A DNA stretch of 63,924 nucleotides from Chloroflexota bacterium (lineage in GTDB: Bacteria > Chloroflexota > Anaerolineae > Aggregatilineales > Phototrophicaceae), in contig WTGF01000082.1 of the NCBI GenBank assembly GCA_011525385.1, positions 1-63,924 of the forward strand, written 5' to 3'. A model generated the notes under the pieces. That model did not search any database, had not been told where the DNA came from, and worked only from the letters and a program-made list of their open reading frames with translations. The position numbers and the translations under genes were made by a program. Positions 16,131-25,651 of the stretch are shown here, piece after piece. Every line of letters begins with the position of its first letter. Position 1 is the stretch's first letter.

Positions 16131-19100
16131 TCATACAGAGGTGAGACTGCCAACATCCACCGCAGCCACATCACTCAACAACGTATCCTGAAGAACGTCT
16201 TCAAACACATCCACAAAAAGATCCACATCTTCGCGGCGGAAGACCAGCGGCGGTTTGAGTTTGAGCACGTTGTGATGTGGACCTTCGGTGCTGAGCAGGA
16301 TGCCGCGCTCTTTCATGCGCTCGACGATGTAGGCCGCTTCCCAATCCGCAGGCTCCAGTGTATAGCTATCGCGAACGAGCTCGACGCCCAGGAAAAGTCC
16401 GGATCCGCGCACCTGGCCGATGATCGGGTTCTCGCTTTGCAGGTCATGCAGGCGTTTCATCCAGTAGTTGCCGGTATCGAAGGCGTTGCGCTGCAGGTTC
16501 TCATCGGCGATGATGTTGAGCACTTCCAAGCCGATGGCGCAAGCGACGGGGTTGCCGCCGAAGGTGTTGAAGTATTCCATGCCGTTATTGAAGGCAGCGG
16601 CGATGGCGGGCGTTGTCACAACAGCGCCAAGCGGGTGGCCATTGGCGATTGGCTTGCCCATGGTGACGATATCGGGCAGGACGCCGCTCAACTCGAAGGA
16701 CCAGAAGCGCCCCCCGACGCGGCCGAAGCCGGTTTGCACCTCGTCGGCGACGCAAAGTCCCCCGGCATCACGCGCGATGCGATAGGCGCGTTTGAGATAT
16801 TCAGCCGGGAGTGGCATTTGACCACCACAAGCCATGATGCCTTCGGCGAAGAAGGCGGCCAGTTGACCGCCGCGCGCCTGGATCGCCGCGACTTTTTCGC
16901 TCATGGAGCGGGAATAGAATTCACCGGCGTCGGGATCGTAGCTTCGGACCGCGCCGCGATAGCCATCGGGCATGGTCGCGACTTCGACATGGTCCGGCTT
17001 GCCGCGTCCGCCAGGTCCATTGAACTTGTAGGGACTGATGTCGATCAGCGCTGTGGTATGGCCGTGATAGGCGTGGTCAATAACGATGAAGTCGCCCCCG
17101 CCGGTATAGGCGCTGGCCAGACGCAGCGCCAGTTCATTGGCTTCGCTGCCGCTATTGACGAAGAAACAGACCGAAAGCGGATCGGGCAGGGTCGCGGCAA
17201 GCGCCTCGGCGTAGGTGAGGATGGTCTCGTGCAGATAGCGGGTATTGGTATTCAGAATCGCTGTCTGATCTTGCGCAGCCGCCACGACGCGCGGATGGTT
17301 ATGCCCGACATGCGGCACGTTATTGACGCAATCCAGGTAACGCTGTCCTTCGTGATCGTAAAGGTGTCCCATGAAGGCGCGTTCGATCCGCAATGGATCT
17401 TGGTAGGAAAGGCTTAGCGCGGGATTCAACGAAGCGCTGCGGCGTTTCAAGAGGTCGCCCGATGAGGGTGTCTCGGGCGCGGCGGTTGGAAAGGGCAGTT
17501 GCAGGATCACGTTGGGATCGGGAGAAAGCGATGTGTAGAGTCCGCGCAGCCTGGGGGAGCAGACCCCGGGAAAATTGTCTTCCTCCAGCAAGTCGATGAT
17601 GATTTGAAAGTGCAAATGCGGGGTCCAGTTGCCGTTGCGCGGATAGTCGCCGATATGCGCCAGAAGGTCGCCGGCTGATACCGTTTGGCCTGGTTCCCAG
17701 CGATCGAGCGCTGTGGGGCTCAGATGCCCGTAGAGGGTGAAGAAACACAGGTCGGCGGTCCGCTGATGTTTCAATATCAGGGTGGGTCCGAAGTCTTGCT
17801 CGGCCTTGTGTTCCCTCACGCTGTGGATCGTACCGTGCAAAGGGGCGTAAACCGGCGAATCGGCCGGGGCGAAGAGATCGACGCCCAGGTGGATCGCCCG
17901 ACGTTCATGGTGATCGACGGCGAACATGTCTCCCAGGTAAATCGGACGCGCTTCGTTGTAGCGCCCGATGCCGATTCTGTGGCCAAGTTGTCGCCGCAAA
18001 GGCTCGGCGTAAGCCGCAGGGTCGGCGAGATCCGTAACCCGCGCCAATAGCCGGCTGCTCGTGCCAAAGTCCAGTAAGGCGCTATTTCCCGCGTTGAGAG
18101 GGACGCCGAGAATCGGCGCGAATGACTGTCCCCTCAGCCAGTCTTGAATTTCTTCGCTCCCGGGGCAGGCGGAAAAGCCACAGGCGTCGCGGAAGAGATA
18201 ATGAGCGTAATGCGGATGCAGGCCGCTCAACTCTTCCAGCAGATCCCAAGCGCCGCTTTCGCTGACGCTCAGGTGGCGGTTCTCCGGCTCGTTCTTTTGT
18301 TGATGCCAGGAGATACAGACGCTGAGGCAGAGGCGGGCGGCGATCAGCGGGAAGAGTACGCGGATCTCGGTTTCGTCAAGCGGGAAGACGCGATGATAGG
18401 CGGCGATTACGGGCAGTGCTTTTTCCAAGGGGCGCGGCGCGCGCATCATGATGTAAGCCAAGGCGACGGCCAGATCAGTCACTGTTGGACTGTAAACCAT
18501 GTCGCCCAAGTCGATGAAGCCGGCGACATGCGCCGAGGAGCCCTGGGCGCGGACCAAGATGTTGGTATCATTGGCGTCGTTGTAGACGAAGCTGCCCCGC
18601 AAGTCGGGGAGTATCGGCATCACCTCGTCCCGGTACAAGTTAAGGAAATTGTCGAGGATGGCTTTTCTCGCTGGCGGCAGGTCCTGTCCATATTGCGCGA
18701 GCAGTGGCAAATTGCCGATATTCCAGCGATAGTTCTCCCGTCGTTCGTCGTGATGGAAGGAGGCCATGGTCGCGGACAAGTTGCCGAGCTTGGCGCCGAT
18801 ATCGTCCAGAAGCGCGTTGGAATGGGGTCGGAATTCGCTGAGCGGTGTTCCGTCGATGTAAGTCAACAATCTCGCGTGGTATACGAGGTCATCGCCTGCG
18901 CGAACGTCGATGACATCCTTTCCATCGCAGCAGGGGATAATCTCGGGAAACAGGTTGACCCCTGCGAGATGTTTAAGGGTCGCGTTTTGCAAGTCGAGCA
19001 CTTGTGGCGATACGCTGGCATGGGCGATCTTGAGCACATATTGCCCCCCCGAAGTGGTCGTCAGGCGAAAGTTGCGGTCAAGCTCCGATGGCAGCTCCCC

Positions 19101-19196
19101 TACGGAAAGGACTTTGATGCCGTAATGCGCTTCGAGGAGGTCTCGCGCATCGTCCGGCGAAAAGGGCGGTCGGATGTTCTTTTCCATGGATAGCAT
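16131..19196 (-). CDS. Kinase / M23 / class III aminotransferase-like phospho-lyase fusion
   Basis: A 1021-residue three-part protein. Residues about 15-330 form an aminoglycoside phosphotransferase-type kinase with catalytic Asp in [12 protein letters not shown] (about 205) and the metal segment FIDLGD. Residues about 420-560 are an M23 (LytM-like) domain with all expected zinc residues: HLGVD (about 435), LYGHLS and PHLHFQ (about 527). Residues about 600-1015 are a class III PLP enzyme with EVQTGFGR and the PLP lysine in TMGKPIANG (about 847). Human hydroxylysine kinase and phosphohydroxylysine/phosphoethanolamine phospho-lyases are homologues of the two ends, so the likely chemistry is ATP-dependent phosphorylation of an amino alcohol followed by phosphate elimination. 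No signal peptide is visible, so the M23 domain would be cytoplasmic. Start: ATG after AAAGG. Confidence 0.85.
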   Translation of the reverse strand: MLSMEKNIRPPFSPDDARDLLEAHYGIKVLSVGELPSELDRNFRLTTTSGGQYVLKIAHASVSPQVLDLQNATLKHLAGVNLFPEIIPCCDGKDVIDVRAGDDLVYHARLLTYIDGTPLSEFRPHSNALLDDIGAKLGNLSATMASFHHDERRENYRWNIGNLPLLAQYGQDLPPARKAILDNFLNLYRDEVMPILPDLRGSFVYNDANDTNILVRAQGSSAHVAGFIDLGDMVYSPTVTDLAVALAYIMMRAPRPLEKALPVIAAYHRVFPLDETEIRVLFPLIAARLCLSVCISWHQQKNEPENRHLSVSESGAWDLLEELSGLHPHYAHYLFRDACGFSACPGSEEIQDWLRGQSFAPILGVPLNAGNSALLDFGTSSRLLARVTDLADPAAYAEPLRRQLGHRIGIGRYNEARPIYLGDMFAVDHHERRAIHLGVDLFAPADSPVYAPLHGTIHSVREHKAEQDFGPTLILKHQRTADLCFFTLYGHLSPTALDRWEPGQTVSAGDLLAHIGDYPRNGNWTPHLHFQIIIDLLEEDNFPGVCSPRLRGLYTSLSPDPNVILQLPFPTAAPETPSSGDLLKRRSASLNPALSLSYQDPLRIERAFMGHLYDHEGQRYLDCVNNVPHVGHNHPRVVAAAQDQTAILNTNTRYLHETILTYAEALAATLPDPLSVCFFVNSGSEANELALRLASAYTGGGDFIVIDHAYHGHTTALIDISPYKFNGPGGRGKPDHVEVATMPDGYRGAVRSYDPDAGEFYSRSMSEKVAAIQARGGQLAAFFAEGIMACGGQMPLPAEYLKRAYRIARDAGGLCVADEVQTGFGRVGGRFWSFELSGVLPDIVTMGKPIANGHPLGAVVTTPAIAAAFNNGMEYFNTFGGNPVACAIGLEVLNIIADENLQRNAFDTGNYWMKRLHDLQSENPIIGQVRGSGLFLGVELVRDSYTLEPADWEAAYIVERMKERGILLSTEGPHHNVLKLKPPLVFRREDVDLFVDVFEDVLQDTLLSDVAAVDVGSLTSV

Positions 19197-19322
19197 GGCG
19201 CAGCCTTTGTCAGGGCAGGGGTTAAACAAGGGCGATGGCGAATATTGCACATGATGTATAAGCAGGGAGTACATAGAAATAATTCGGAGAAATAAAAATT
19301 TTGAGAACCTTGGGCAGGTTTC

Positions 19323-19347
19323 GGGCGACCTGACAGGTCGCCCCTAC
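19323..19347. repeat. REP-like palindrome
   Basis: Arms GGGCGACCT and AGGTCGCCC, followed by CCTAC, as at 201; only the loop base differs. Confidence 0.75.
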
Positions 19348-19384
19348 ATGGCTTGTTCGCGACTCCGACCAAATGCCGCCTTTT

Positions 19385-19549
19385 CTACCCCCATCCCCCG
19401 GCCCCTTCCCCCAAAGCATTGGAGGAAGGGGAGCTAAACTTGGCGGAATATGTAATAATTTGTTGATTTTCGCAATGATCGGCCCCCTTTTTATATTGTT
19501 TCGGTACTGTTTCCGTTATTAATGTGTATGATTTGCAGTAGCGGACAAG
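19385..19549. repeat. Long dispersed repeat, copy B
   Basis: Same order of motifs as 4766-4928: CCCCCATCCCCCGGCCCC, C-run/G-run hairpin, GTAATAATTTGTTGATTTTC, then GCAGTAGCGGACAAG. Identity is high in the first half and decays toward the middle. The gap 19197-19586 holds only this element and the palindrome at 19323. Confidence 0.75.
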
Positions 19550-19586
19550 CTTTACAGCTTTCAAACATACATGATACCTGTAGAGG

Positions 19587-20459
19587 TCAACCGGCAAAGA
19601 GGGGCGTCGCGACGCCTTTGACACCGGGTTTGAACGCGAAGAAGCTGCCGGCCAGCGGATACATCGCCAAGTCGGAATCGCTCATGGCGGTTCTGGCGGA
19701 GGTGATGTACAGGGTATCGAGATCGGCGCCGGCGAATGTGCAACTGGTGATATTCAGCGCCGGCAGCGGCAGGACCTGCAGGATCTCGCCCGCCGGCGAG
19801 TAACGGGTGACGCGCGCGCCGCCAAACTGGGCCACCCAGATGCAGTCCTCGCTATCCACGGTCATGCCGTCGGGGACGCCTTCGTCGTCGCGGGTGAATT
19901 GCGTGAAGATTCGCTTGTTGCTCAGATCGCCCGCGGGTCCGATATCCAGGGCATAGATGACTCGTTTGATGCTGTCGGTGTGATAGATGATTGTGTTGTC
20001 GAGATTGAAGGTCGGTCCGTTGCAGATGATATAATCGTCATCGACCTTGCTGACGCTCAAGTCGGGATCGAGGCGATAGAGCGCGCCGGTTGCTCCGGTT
20101 TGATCGATATCCATGGTGCCCGCCCAGTAGCGCCCGCTACTGTCGACCTTGCCGTCGTTGAAGCGATTATTTGGCATGTCCGCTTCGGGCAGTTGGATGG
20201 GCGCGGCGGACAAGTTCTCGAAGTCGATGGCGACGAAGCCGTCTACAATAGTCCCGACAAAACCGCCGCCTCCCCGCGGATTGAGGCTGGTCACTGCGAA
20301 ATCGAAGGTCCAGGTCTTTTTCGCGCCATCGGCGAGCGAGTAGCGATGCACCTGGTTGCTGAAGATATCGACCCAATAAACCGCGTTTTCCGCTGCGACC
20401 CATACCGGACCTTCGCCCAATTGCGCCGGGATTTCCCAAACGAGCTTTACTATTGACAT
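19587..20459 (-). CDS. SMP-30/gluconolactonase family lactonase
   Basis: A 290-residue six-bladed propeller of the SMP-30/regucalcin/gluconolactonase family, which opens aldonolactones to the free acid using a divalent metal. The metal ligands are recognisable: Glu in GEGPVW (about residue 13), Asn in CNGPTFN and Asp in VPDGMTVD, plus the substrate-side NRFNDGKVD. No signal peptide, so it acts in the cytoplasm. The ATG at 20459 follows AAAGGA by seven bases. It lies 29 bases downstream of the galactonate-type dehydratase gene on the same strand, and the two steps are consecutive in non-phosphorylative sugar oxidation. Confidence 0.85.
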   Translation of the reverse strand: MSIVKLVWEIPAQLGEGPVWVAAENAVYWVDIFSNQVHRYSLADGAKKTWTFDFAVTSLNPRGGGGFVGTIVDGFVAIDFENLSAAPIQLPEADMPNNRFNDGKVDSSGRYWAGTMDIDQTGATGALYRLDPDLSVSKVDDDYIICNGPTFNLDNTIIYHTDSIKRVIYALDIGPAGDLSNKRIFTQFTRDDEGVPDGMTVDSEDCIWVAQFGGARVTRYSPAGEILQVLPLPALNITSCTFAGADLDTLYITSARTAMSDSDLAMYPLAGSFFAFKPGVKGVATPLFAG

Positions 20460-20488
20460 GTCAAGTCCTTTCACTTTGCCGCATTAGT

Positions 20489-21622
20489 TTACCAGTTTGT
20501 GACGCCCCCGTCAGCCCGCCGCAAGTGCTTCAGTTCGCTCATTTCGAAGGGGTATTTGCTCAGGGCTTCGGGGTTGAACGCGATGCCCAAGCCCGGCGCG
20601 GTCGGCGGCAGTAGATAACCATCATGCCATTCGGGCTGGTTGATAATCAGATCGGGCAGGCTTTCGCCTGGGCGGCGGGGCAGTTCTTGCACGGCGAAAT
20701 TGGGCAGGGACAGGCAAAGGTGAAGGAAGGCGGAGGTGGCGACGGGCCCGATCGGATTATGGACAGCCAGGTCGATGTAATGGGTTTCGCAGGCGGCGGC
20801 GATCTTTTTGGCTTCGGTCAAGCCGCCGCAGATGCAAAGATCCACGCGGGCATAGTCGATCAGTTCTTCTTCGATGACCTGTCGGAACTCCCACTTGGAA
20901 TTGTACTGCTCGCCGGCGGCCAGGGGCACGGTGGTGCGCTGGCGCAGGTTGCGGTAGGATGCCGCGTTTTCCACGCGCAGCGGATCTTCGACGAAATAGG
21001 GGCGGTATTGTTCGAGTTCCTGGCAGAGCCAGATGGCATCGGCGGGATTGACGCGCGTGTGCACGTCGAGGGCGATCTCGACTTCGTCGCCGACGGCCGC
21101 GCGGATCGCTTCGCATTCTTTGATGGTTCGCAGCACAGCCGGTCGCGGTTCCAAGATGTCGCCCGGCAGGTGGGCGAATCCCCAGCGCAGCACTTTCCAG
21201 CCATCGGCGACCGATCGCTGGCAGCAGTCGACCAGTTCGTCGACGGTATCGCCGGTATTGTGGTTGTAAGTGAGCACGCGGTCACGGACGCGGCCGCCCA
21301 GGAGATCGTAAACCGGCACGCCGAGGGCCTTGCCTTTGATATCCCAGAGGGCGATATCGATGGCGGCGATGGCGGCGGTCAGAATGCGCTGGGCCGGGAA
21401 GAAGCCACCGCGAAAGAGCAATTGCCAGATGTGCTCGGTGCGGAAGGGATCTTGCCCGATGAGCAGGGGCTTGAAATGTTCGATGGCGCCCTGCACGGCC
21501 AGTTCTCGCCCGGTCATCCCGGATTCGCCGATGCCGCTGATGCCTTCATCGGTGTCGACGACGACGAAGCAGAAAGTGCGCCATTCTTTTGCCAGATAGA
21601 CTTTGACATCGGTTATTTTCAT
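20489..21622 (-). CDS. Galactonate-dehydratase-like enolase superfamily enzyme
   Basis: A 377-residue member of the mandelate racemase/enolase superfamily, most like D-galactonate dehydratase. Metal ligands fall at family positions: Asp in LDVHT (about 185), Glu in VEDP (about 210) and Glu in AAGEQ (about 236). The acid/base histidines are the one two residues after the first ligand and the one in AVHNPIGP (about 286), the arrangement seen in DgoD. It should convert a sugar acid to its 2-keto-3-deoxy derivative. Stereochemical preference cannot be read from sequence, so related aldonates are possible. It is the first gene of a two-gene operon with the lactonase; GGGAG precedes its ATG. Confidence 0.85.
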   Translation of the reverse strand: MKITDVKVYLAKEWRTFCFVVVDTDEGISGIGESGMTGRELAVQGAIEHFKPLLIGQDPFRTEHIWQLLFRGGFFPAQRILTAAIAAIDIALWDIKGKALGVPVYDLLGGRVRDRVLTYNHNTGDTVDELVDCCQRSVADGWKVLRWGFAHLPGDILEPRPAVLRTIKECEAIRAAVGDEVEIALDVHTRVNPADAIWLCQELEQYRPYFVEDPLRVENAASYRNLRQRTTVPLAAGEQYNSKWEFRQVIEEELIDYARVDLCICGGLTEAKKIAAACETHYIDLAVHNPIGPVATSAFLHLCLSLPNFAVQELPRRPGESLPDLIINQPEWHDGYLLPPTAPGLGIAFNPEALSKYPFEMSELKHLRRADGGVTNW

Positions 21623-21813
21623 GAGAAGCGCTCCCGTTTATTTTCGACTTCAAGCAATCTTAAGCGGGCGACTCATGGCCGCGCGTGGACACTGCGGTTC
21701 AGGTCGCCTCTACACTTCGTTACGATGTGATGTAAGGCTCGTCCGCTACTACAACGCAGAGTTACATTTGCTAATTTTCTACGGCAATCCAAACATCAGT
21801 AGTTATGGAACAC

Positions 21814-21838
21814 GGGCGACTCACTGAGTCGCCCCTAC
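21814..21838. repeat. REP-like palindrome, CTCA/TGAG variant
   Basis: Arms GGGCGACTCA and TGAGTCGCCC, followed by CCTAC. Both arms differ from the common copy in matching positions. The gap 21623-21983 carries this copy and the one at 21954, and a GTCCGCTACTAC motif (reverse of the long repeat end) near 21740. Confidence 0.7.
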
Positions 21839-21953
21839 ATAGCCAGTCTGTATTCTGTGGCTTGGCTCGCCAAATAGCAATATTCGTTACTGTCAGCCAA
21901 GTCCCAGCGTCCAATATGTTCACCAAAAATCGAGTTGCGGACAAGCATTGCAG

Positions 21954-21974
21954 GGGCGACTTATCAAGTCGCCC
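21954..21974. repeat. REP-like palindrome without CTAC tail
   Basis: Arms GGGCGACTT and AAGTCGCCC. The usual CCTAC tail is missing and the element ends ten bases before the GH3 stop codon, so it may serve as a transcription or mRNA-end hairpin for that gene. Confidence 0.65.
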
Positions 21975-21983
21975 GGCGTCCTC

Positions 21984-23735
21984 CTAATACCGCAGACCGA
22001 ATCCGTGAGCGAACAGTGGATTATCTGAATCGTGCGGGACATCCGGCTTTTGCGCGCGTACAGCCTCCATCGACGAGGGTAGCTCAAAGGGCAGCCTGGC
22101 TGCCGGCTTGATGCGGCCAAAGACGATATCCAATACGGCGGCATCGCCGGCACCGAAGTTGGCTAGCAAAGCGGCGCAAGCCTCCGCGATTTCCGGGATC
22201 ACGGCGGGGCGATCGAGGTAGATATCGACGATGGTCGGCAGCGACCGCGCAATTGTGAGGATGCGGTCCAGTTCCGGCTGCTTGAAGTCTAGATCGCCGG
22301 CGTGGAAGAAGGCTTCCAGGAAAATGTCGTTTCGTGGCTGGTAGGGCGTTTGCAAGCGCAGGATGGCGATATCGGCGTCGGCGGGAGAATCGACCACCTC
22401 GCCGTATGCTGTGGCGACGGCTTTATCGATGTTTTCGGTATAGAGCTTCGGTCGGCCGCTCAGCGGCAAGATATCGTCGTTTTTCAGGAGCACGATGGAC
22501 TTGCGCTGCGCCAGTTCGCCAGCGGCGCGGAAGGCCGGATTGCCGGCGATGTTTGCGGCGGCCTCTTCGTCAACGAAGCGATGTTCGAAGGCGCCGAGGC
22601 GAAATTTATCGCGCAGCAGGCGGCGGACGCTGGCATCCAGGCGCGTTTTGCTGAGTTGCCCGCTTTTCACCAGCTCAATGACAACTTCCGGGCAATGTTC
22701 GCCGCCGAATTGATCGACGCCCGCCTCGAGGGCCTTCAGCGCCCGCTCTGCGAGGCTGAGGTGTTCGACGCCCCAGGCGCGCGCCGGGAAGACCGTTCCA
22801 GCTACATGGGTGTCGCTCAAAGGACCCCAGTCGGTGCAGACGACGCCGTCAAAGCCGTATTTTTCGCGCAGCAAGCCGGTGATGACGCCCTTGTTGAAGG
22901 CGAAGCCGACCGGCTCGTGCTCGGTGCCGATGGGCATACCGTAGTAGGGCATGATCATCGCGGCGCCGGCCTCGAAGGCGGCTTCAAAGGGCCGTAAGTG
23001 ATAATCGAAATGGTCGCCGGGGTAGACTTGTTCGCGACCATATGCGAAATGGGGATCTTCGCCGTCTTTCTGTGGTCCGCCGCCGGGGAAGTGCTTGGTC
23101 ATGCAAGCGACGCTCCTCGGTCCCAGATCGGGTCCCTGGAAGCCGCGGATATAAGCCGCGGTCAGCCGCGCCGCCAGTTCATTGTCTTCGCCAAAAGTGC
23201 CGTTGACCCGCGCCCAGCGCGGTTCGGTAGCCAGGTCGGCCATGGGATGCAGGGCAGCGCGCAAGCCGACGGCCAGGTATTCTTGACGCGCGATATCGGC
23301 GAATTGCTCGACCAGGGCTTCGTCGCCGGTGGCGGCAAGACCGGGCGCTTCGGGCCATTGCGAGAATGCGGGCGTCGACATATGGGCGCCCGGATTCATG
23401 CTGAAGCTGTGGCGCGGATCGCTGGAAAAGGTGATGGGAATGCCGAGCCGTCGAGTCGCTGCGAGTTCTTGCAGTTGGTTAGTCCAGGCGGCGATTTTCT
23501 CCGCGCCGGCGGAGCCGACCAGATTGAAGTGCGTGATGTGTTTGTCCAGCAGTTCGCGGATGGAGGGTCCGCCGAAAGCGCCCGTATCGAGGTTGAAATC
23601 GCCATCGGGGCTGATCATGACCATGGTATGGAAGAGCATGCCGGCTTTTTCGGCGAGGGTCATGCGCCCCAGCAGGTCCTCGATCCGTTCGTCGATCGAG
23701 CGCTCGGGGTCCAAATAAGGTTCTGGAGATACCAT
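21984..23735 (-). CDS. Glycoside hydrolase family 3
   Basis: A 583-residue GH3 enzyme, two-domain type. The N-terminal barrel includes DLLGRMTLAEKAGMLF, the TKHFPGGG segment and the nucleophile Asp in VVCTDWGPL (about residue 300). The second, alpha/beta domain begins near residue 395 (SIVLLKNDDILPL). The C-terminal fibronectin-III domain of many beta-glucosidases is absent. No export signal is visible, so it would act on imported oligosaccharides. Substrate could be a beta-glucoside or beta-xyloside; beta-N-acetylhexosaminidase is less likely because of the second domain. It starts 19 bases after the M32 peptidase gene ends, so they are probably cotranscribed. Confidence 0.9.
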   Translation of the reverse strand: MVSPEPYLDPERSIDERIEDLLGRMTLAEKAGMLFHTMVMISPDGDFNLDTGAFGGPSIRELLDKHITHFNLVGSAGAEKIAAWTNQLQELAATRRLGIPITFSSDPRHSFSMNPGAHMSTPAFSQWPEAPGLAATGDEALVEQFADIARQEYLAVGLRAALHPMADLATEPRWARVNGTFGEDNELAARLTAAYIRGFQGPDLGPRSVACMTKHFPGGGPQKDGEDPHFAYGREQVYPGDHFDYHLRPFEAAFEAGAAMIMPYYGMPIGTEHEPVGFAFNKGVITGLLREKYGFDGVVCTDWGPLSDTHVAGTVFPARAWGVEHLSLAERALKALEAGVDQFGGEHCPEVVIELVKSGQLSKTRLDASVRRLLRDKFRLGAFEHRFVDEEAAANIAGNPAFRAAGELAQRKSIVLLKNDDILPLSGRPKLYTENIDKAVATAYGEVVDSPADADIAILRLQTPYQPRNDIFLEAFFHAGDLDFKQPELDRILTIARSLPTIVDIYLDRPAVIPEIAEACAALLANFGAGDAAVLDIVFGRIKPAARLPFELPSSMEAVRAQKPDVPHDSDNPLFAHGFGLRY

Positions 23736-23754
23736 GCGGATGCTTCCTTGTTTG

Positions 23755-25287
23755 CTACTTCAAGCCGTAAAGGTCGCTGTACTTGGATTCGAGGTAAGTC
23801 AGCAGTGGCGATACGTGCAGATCGGCGCCCGAGATGCTTTGCAGCAACTCGTTGACCGTGTAAGCGCGGCCATGCCGATAGATCGCCTCGGTCAGCCAGC
23901 CTAGCAGGCTGCCGTAGTCTCCGCTCGCCAGCTTTTGATCGAGATCGGGCACATGGGCGCGCGCAGCTTCAAGGACCTGCGCCGCCATGACATTGCCGAT
24001 GGTGTAGCAGGGGAAGTTGGCGAAGGTGCCGGCCGACCAATGCACGTCTTGCAGGACGCCGCGCCGGTCGTCGGGCGGGGCCAAGCCCAGGTACTCGCGC
24101 ATCTTGGCGTTCCAGACTTCGGGCAATTCGTCAACGGTGATTGACCTGTCGAGCAGAGCCATCTCGATCTCGGTGCGCAGCATGATATGCAAATTGTAAG
24201 TCACTTCGTCGGCTTCGACGCGGGTGAGACTAGGGCGCACGCGATTAACAGCGCGATAGACCAGTTCGGCATCGGCGGATGCCATCTGCTCGGGGAAGTG
24301 GTCGCGCAAGCGTCCGAAGTGCAGATTCCAGAAAGCGCGGCTGCGCCCGATCTGGTTTTCCCAGAGGCGCGAGGAGAATTCGTGCGCGCCGTAGCTGGCG
24401 CCGCCGACAGCATATTGCCCCAGGAAATCAGTGGTGAGGGCGCTACGCGTCAAGCTTGGCGAGACGTTCTGCTCGTAGAGACCGTGACCGGCTTCGTGCA
24501 AAGTAGCGAAAAGCGACATGGGCAGGTAATTGATGTCGTAGCGGGTGGTGATGCGCACGTCGTCCCGGGTGAATGACACTTCAAAGGGATGCGGGGCGAT
24601 ATCGAGCCTTCCGCGCCCGAAGTCGAAACCGATCAGCTCCGCGAATTCATGGCAGAGTTTCCTTTGTGTCTCGATGTCATATTCCTGCCCCCAAAGGTCG
24701 ACCGGCAAGGGCGCGTCGTTCGCGACGATCTTTTCCAGGAGTGGCAGGATGCCCGCTTTGAGTTCGCCGAAGAGCGCTTCCAAACTAGCGGCCGTCATGC
24801 CGGGTTCGAATTGAAAGACCAAGGCGTCGAAGGGGTGCTCGTCGTAGCCGATGGCCTCGGCCAACTGGATATTGAATGCCAGCATTCGCCCCAGGTAGGG
24901 TTTGAAGGCAGCGAAGTCATTTTGATCTTTGGCTTGTGCCCAGACCGTTTCCGATTCGGGACTGAGCGCGGCGATGCGCCCGATCAATTCGGCGGGGACG
25001 CGCTTTTGGATCTCGTAATATTGGCGCGTCTGTCGCAGGGCGCGCGCCTGATAAATATCAAGTTCAACCGTTGCGCTTTCGTCTTCTGCCGCATCCAACA
25101 GCCGCGCGGTCTTTTCACTGACGAAAATGTCTTTGGCGAGTTTGCTCAAGGTCTCCAATTGGGCGCCGCGCGAGCGCGATCCGCCGCGCGGCATCTTCGC
25201 GCGCATATCCCATTTGAGCGTATTCAGGATGTTGAGCAGGTCGTTGTATTCGGCGATATGCGCCGCCAGCGCTTCATAAGCTTTCAT
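23755..25287 (-). CDS. M32 family metallocarboxypeptidase
   Basis: A 510-residue zinc carboxypeptidase of the Taq/thermostable carboxypeptidase family. The zinc motif HEAGHGLYEQ lies at about residue 264, close to the position in characterised members, and a following catalytic segment VGGASYGAHEFSSRLWEN is well preserved. Length (about 500) is normal. It is cytoplasmic and should trim C-terminal residues from peptides. AAGGAG precedes the ATG. It is the first gene of a likely two-gene unit with GH3, with no clear metabolic link between them. Confidence 0.9.
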   Translation of the reverse strand: MKAYEALAAHIAEYNDLLNILNTLKWDMRAKMPRGGSRSRGAQLETLSKLAKDIFVSEKTARLLDAAEDESATVELDIYQARALRQTRQYYEIQKRVPAELIGRIAALSPESETVWAQAKDQNDFAAFKPYLGRMLAFNIQLAEAIGYDEHPFDALVFQFEPGMTAASLEALFGELKAGILPLLEKIVANDAPLPVDLWGQEYDIETQRKLCHEFAELIGFDFGRGRLDIAPHPFEVSFTRDDVRITTRYDINYLPMSLFATLHEAGHGLYEQNVSPSLTRSALTTDFLGQYAVGGASYGAHEFSSRLWENQIGRSRAFWNLHFGRLRDHFPEQMASADAELVYRAVNRVRPSLTRVEADEVTYNLHIMLRTEIEMALLDRSITVDELPEVWNAKMREYLGLAPPDDRRGVLQDVHWSAGTFANFPCYTIGNVMAAQVLEAARAHVPDLDQKLASGDYGSLLGWLTEAIYRHGRAYTVNELLQSISGADLHVSPLLTYLESKYSDLYGLK

Positions 25288-25466
25288 GGCATCTCCTTAT
25301 TTCTTTAGGGCCTCTTCGGTTTCAAGGATATGATCTCGTTGCCGGGCTGCGTACTGGCAATTTAAGCACCGAGGGCAGAGATGTCAGTCCAAGTAAGTCG
25401 TGCAAAAATCGCAGGGCGATTGTAGGGGCAAGCCGAGGCTCAACCACCGTTCCGGCTAGGTTTTGC

Positions 25467-25490
25467 GGGCGAGCCTTGGCTCGCCCCTAC
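25467..25490. repeat. REP-like palindrome, GCC/GGC variant with flank
   Basis: Arms GGGCGAGCC and GGCTCGCCC, followed by CCTAC and then a divergent flank (TTTTACTTTGGAGCTGCACG). A broken copy sits about 50 bases to the left (GGGGCAAGCCGAGGCTC). These are all I see in the 364-base gap 25288-25651. Confidence 0.7.
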
Positions 25491-25651
25491 GGCTAAGTTT
25501 TACTTTGGAGCTGCACGACTTTGTTGTTTCTACTGAGATTATCCTGAAAAGATGAGGCCATTGGCATCTGCCGATACCCTTGGGTTAAGCTGCAAATCTC
25601 AGCGGTTGGAACGTGGGCGACATTGGGCTTCGACCGAAGCAGCTTGACTGA

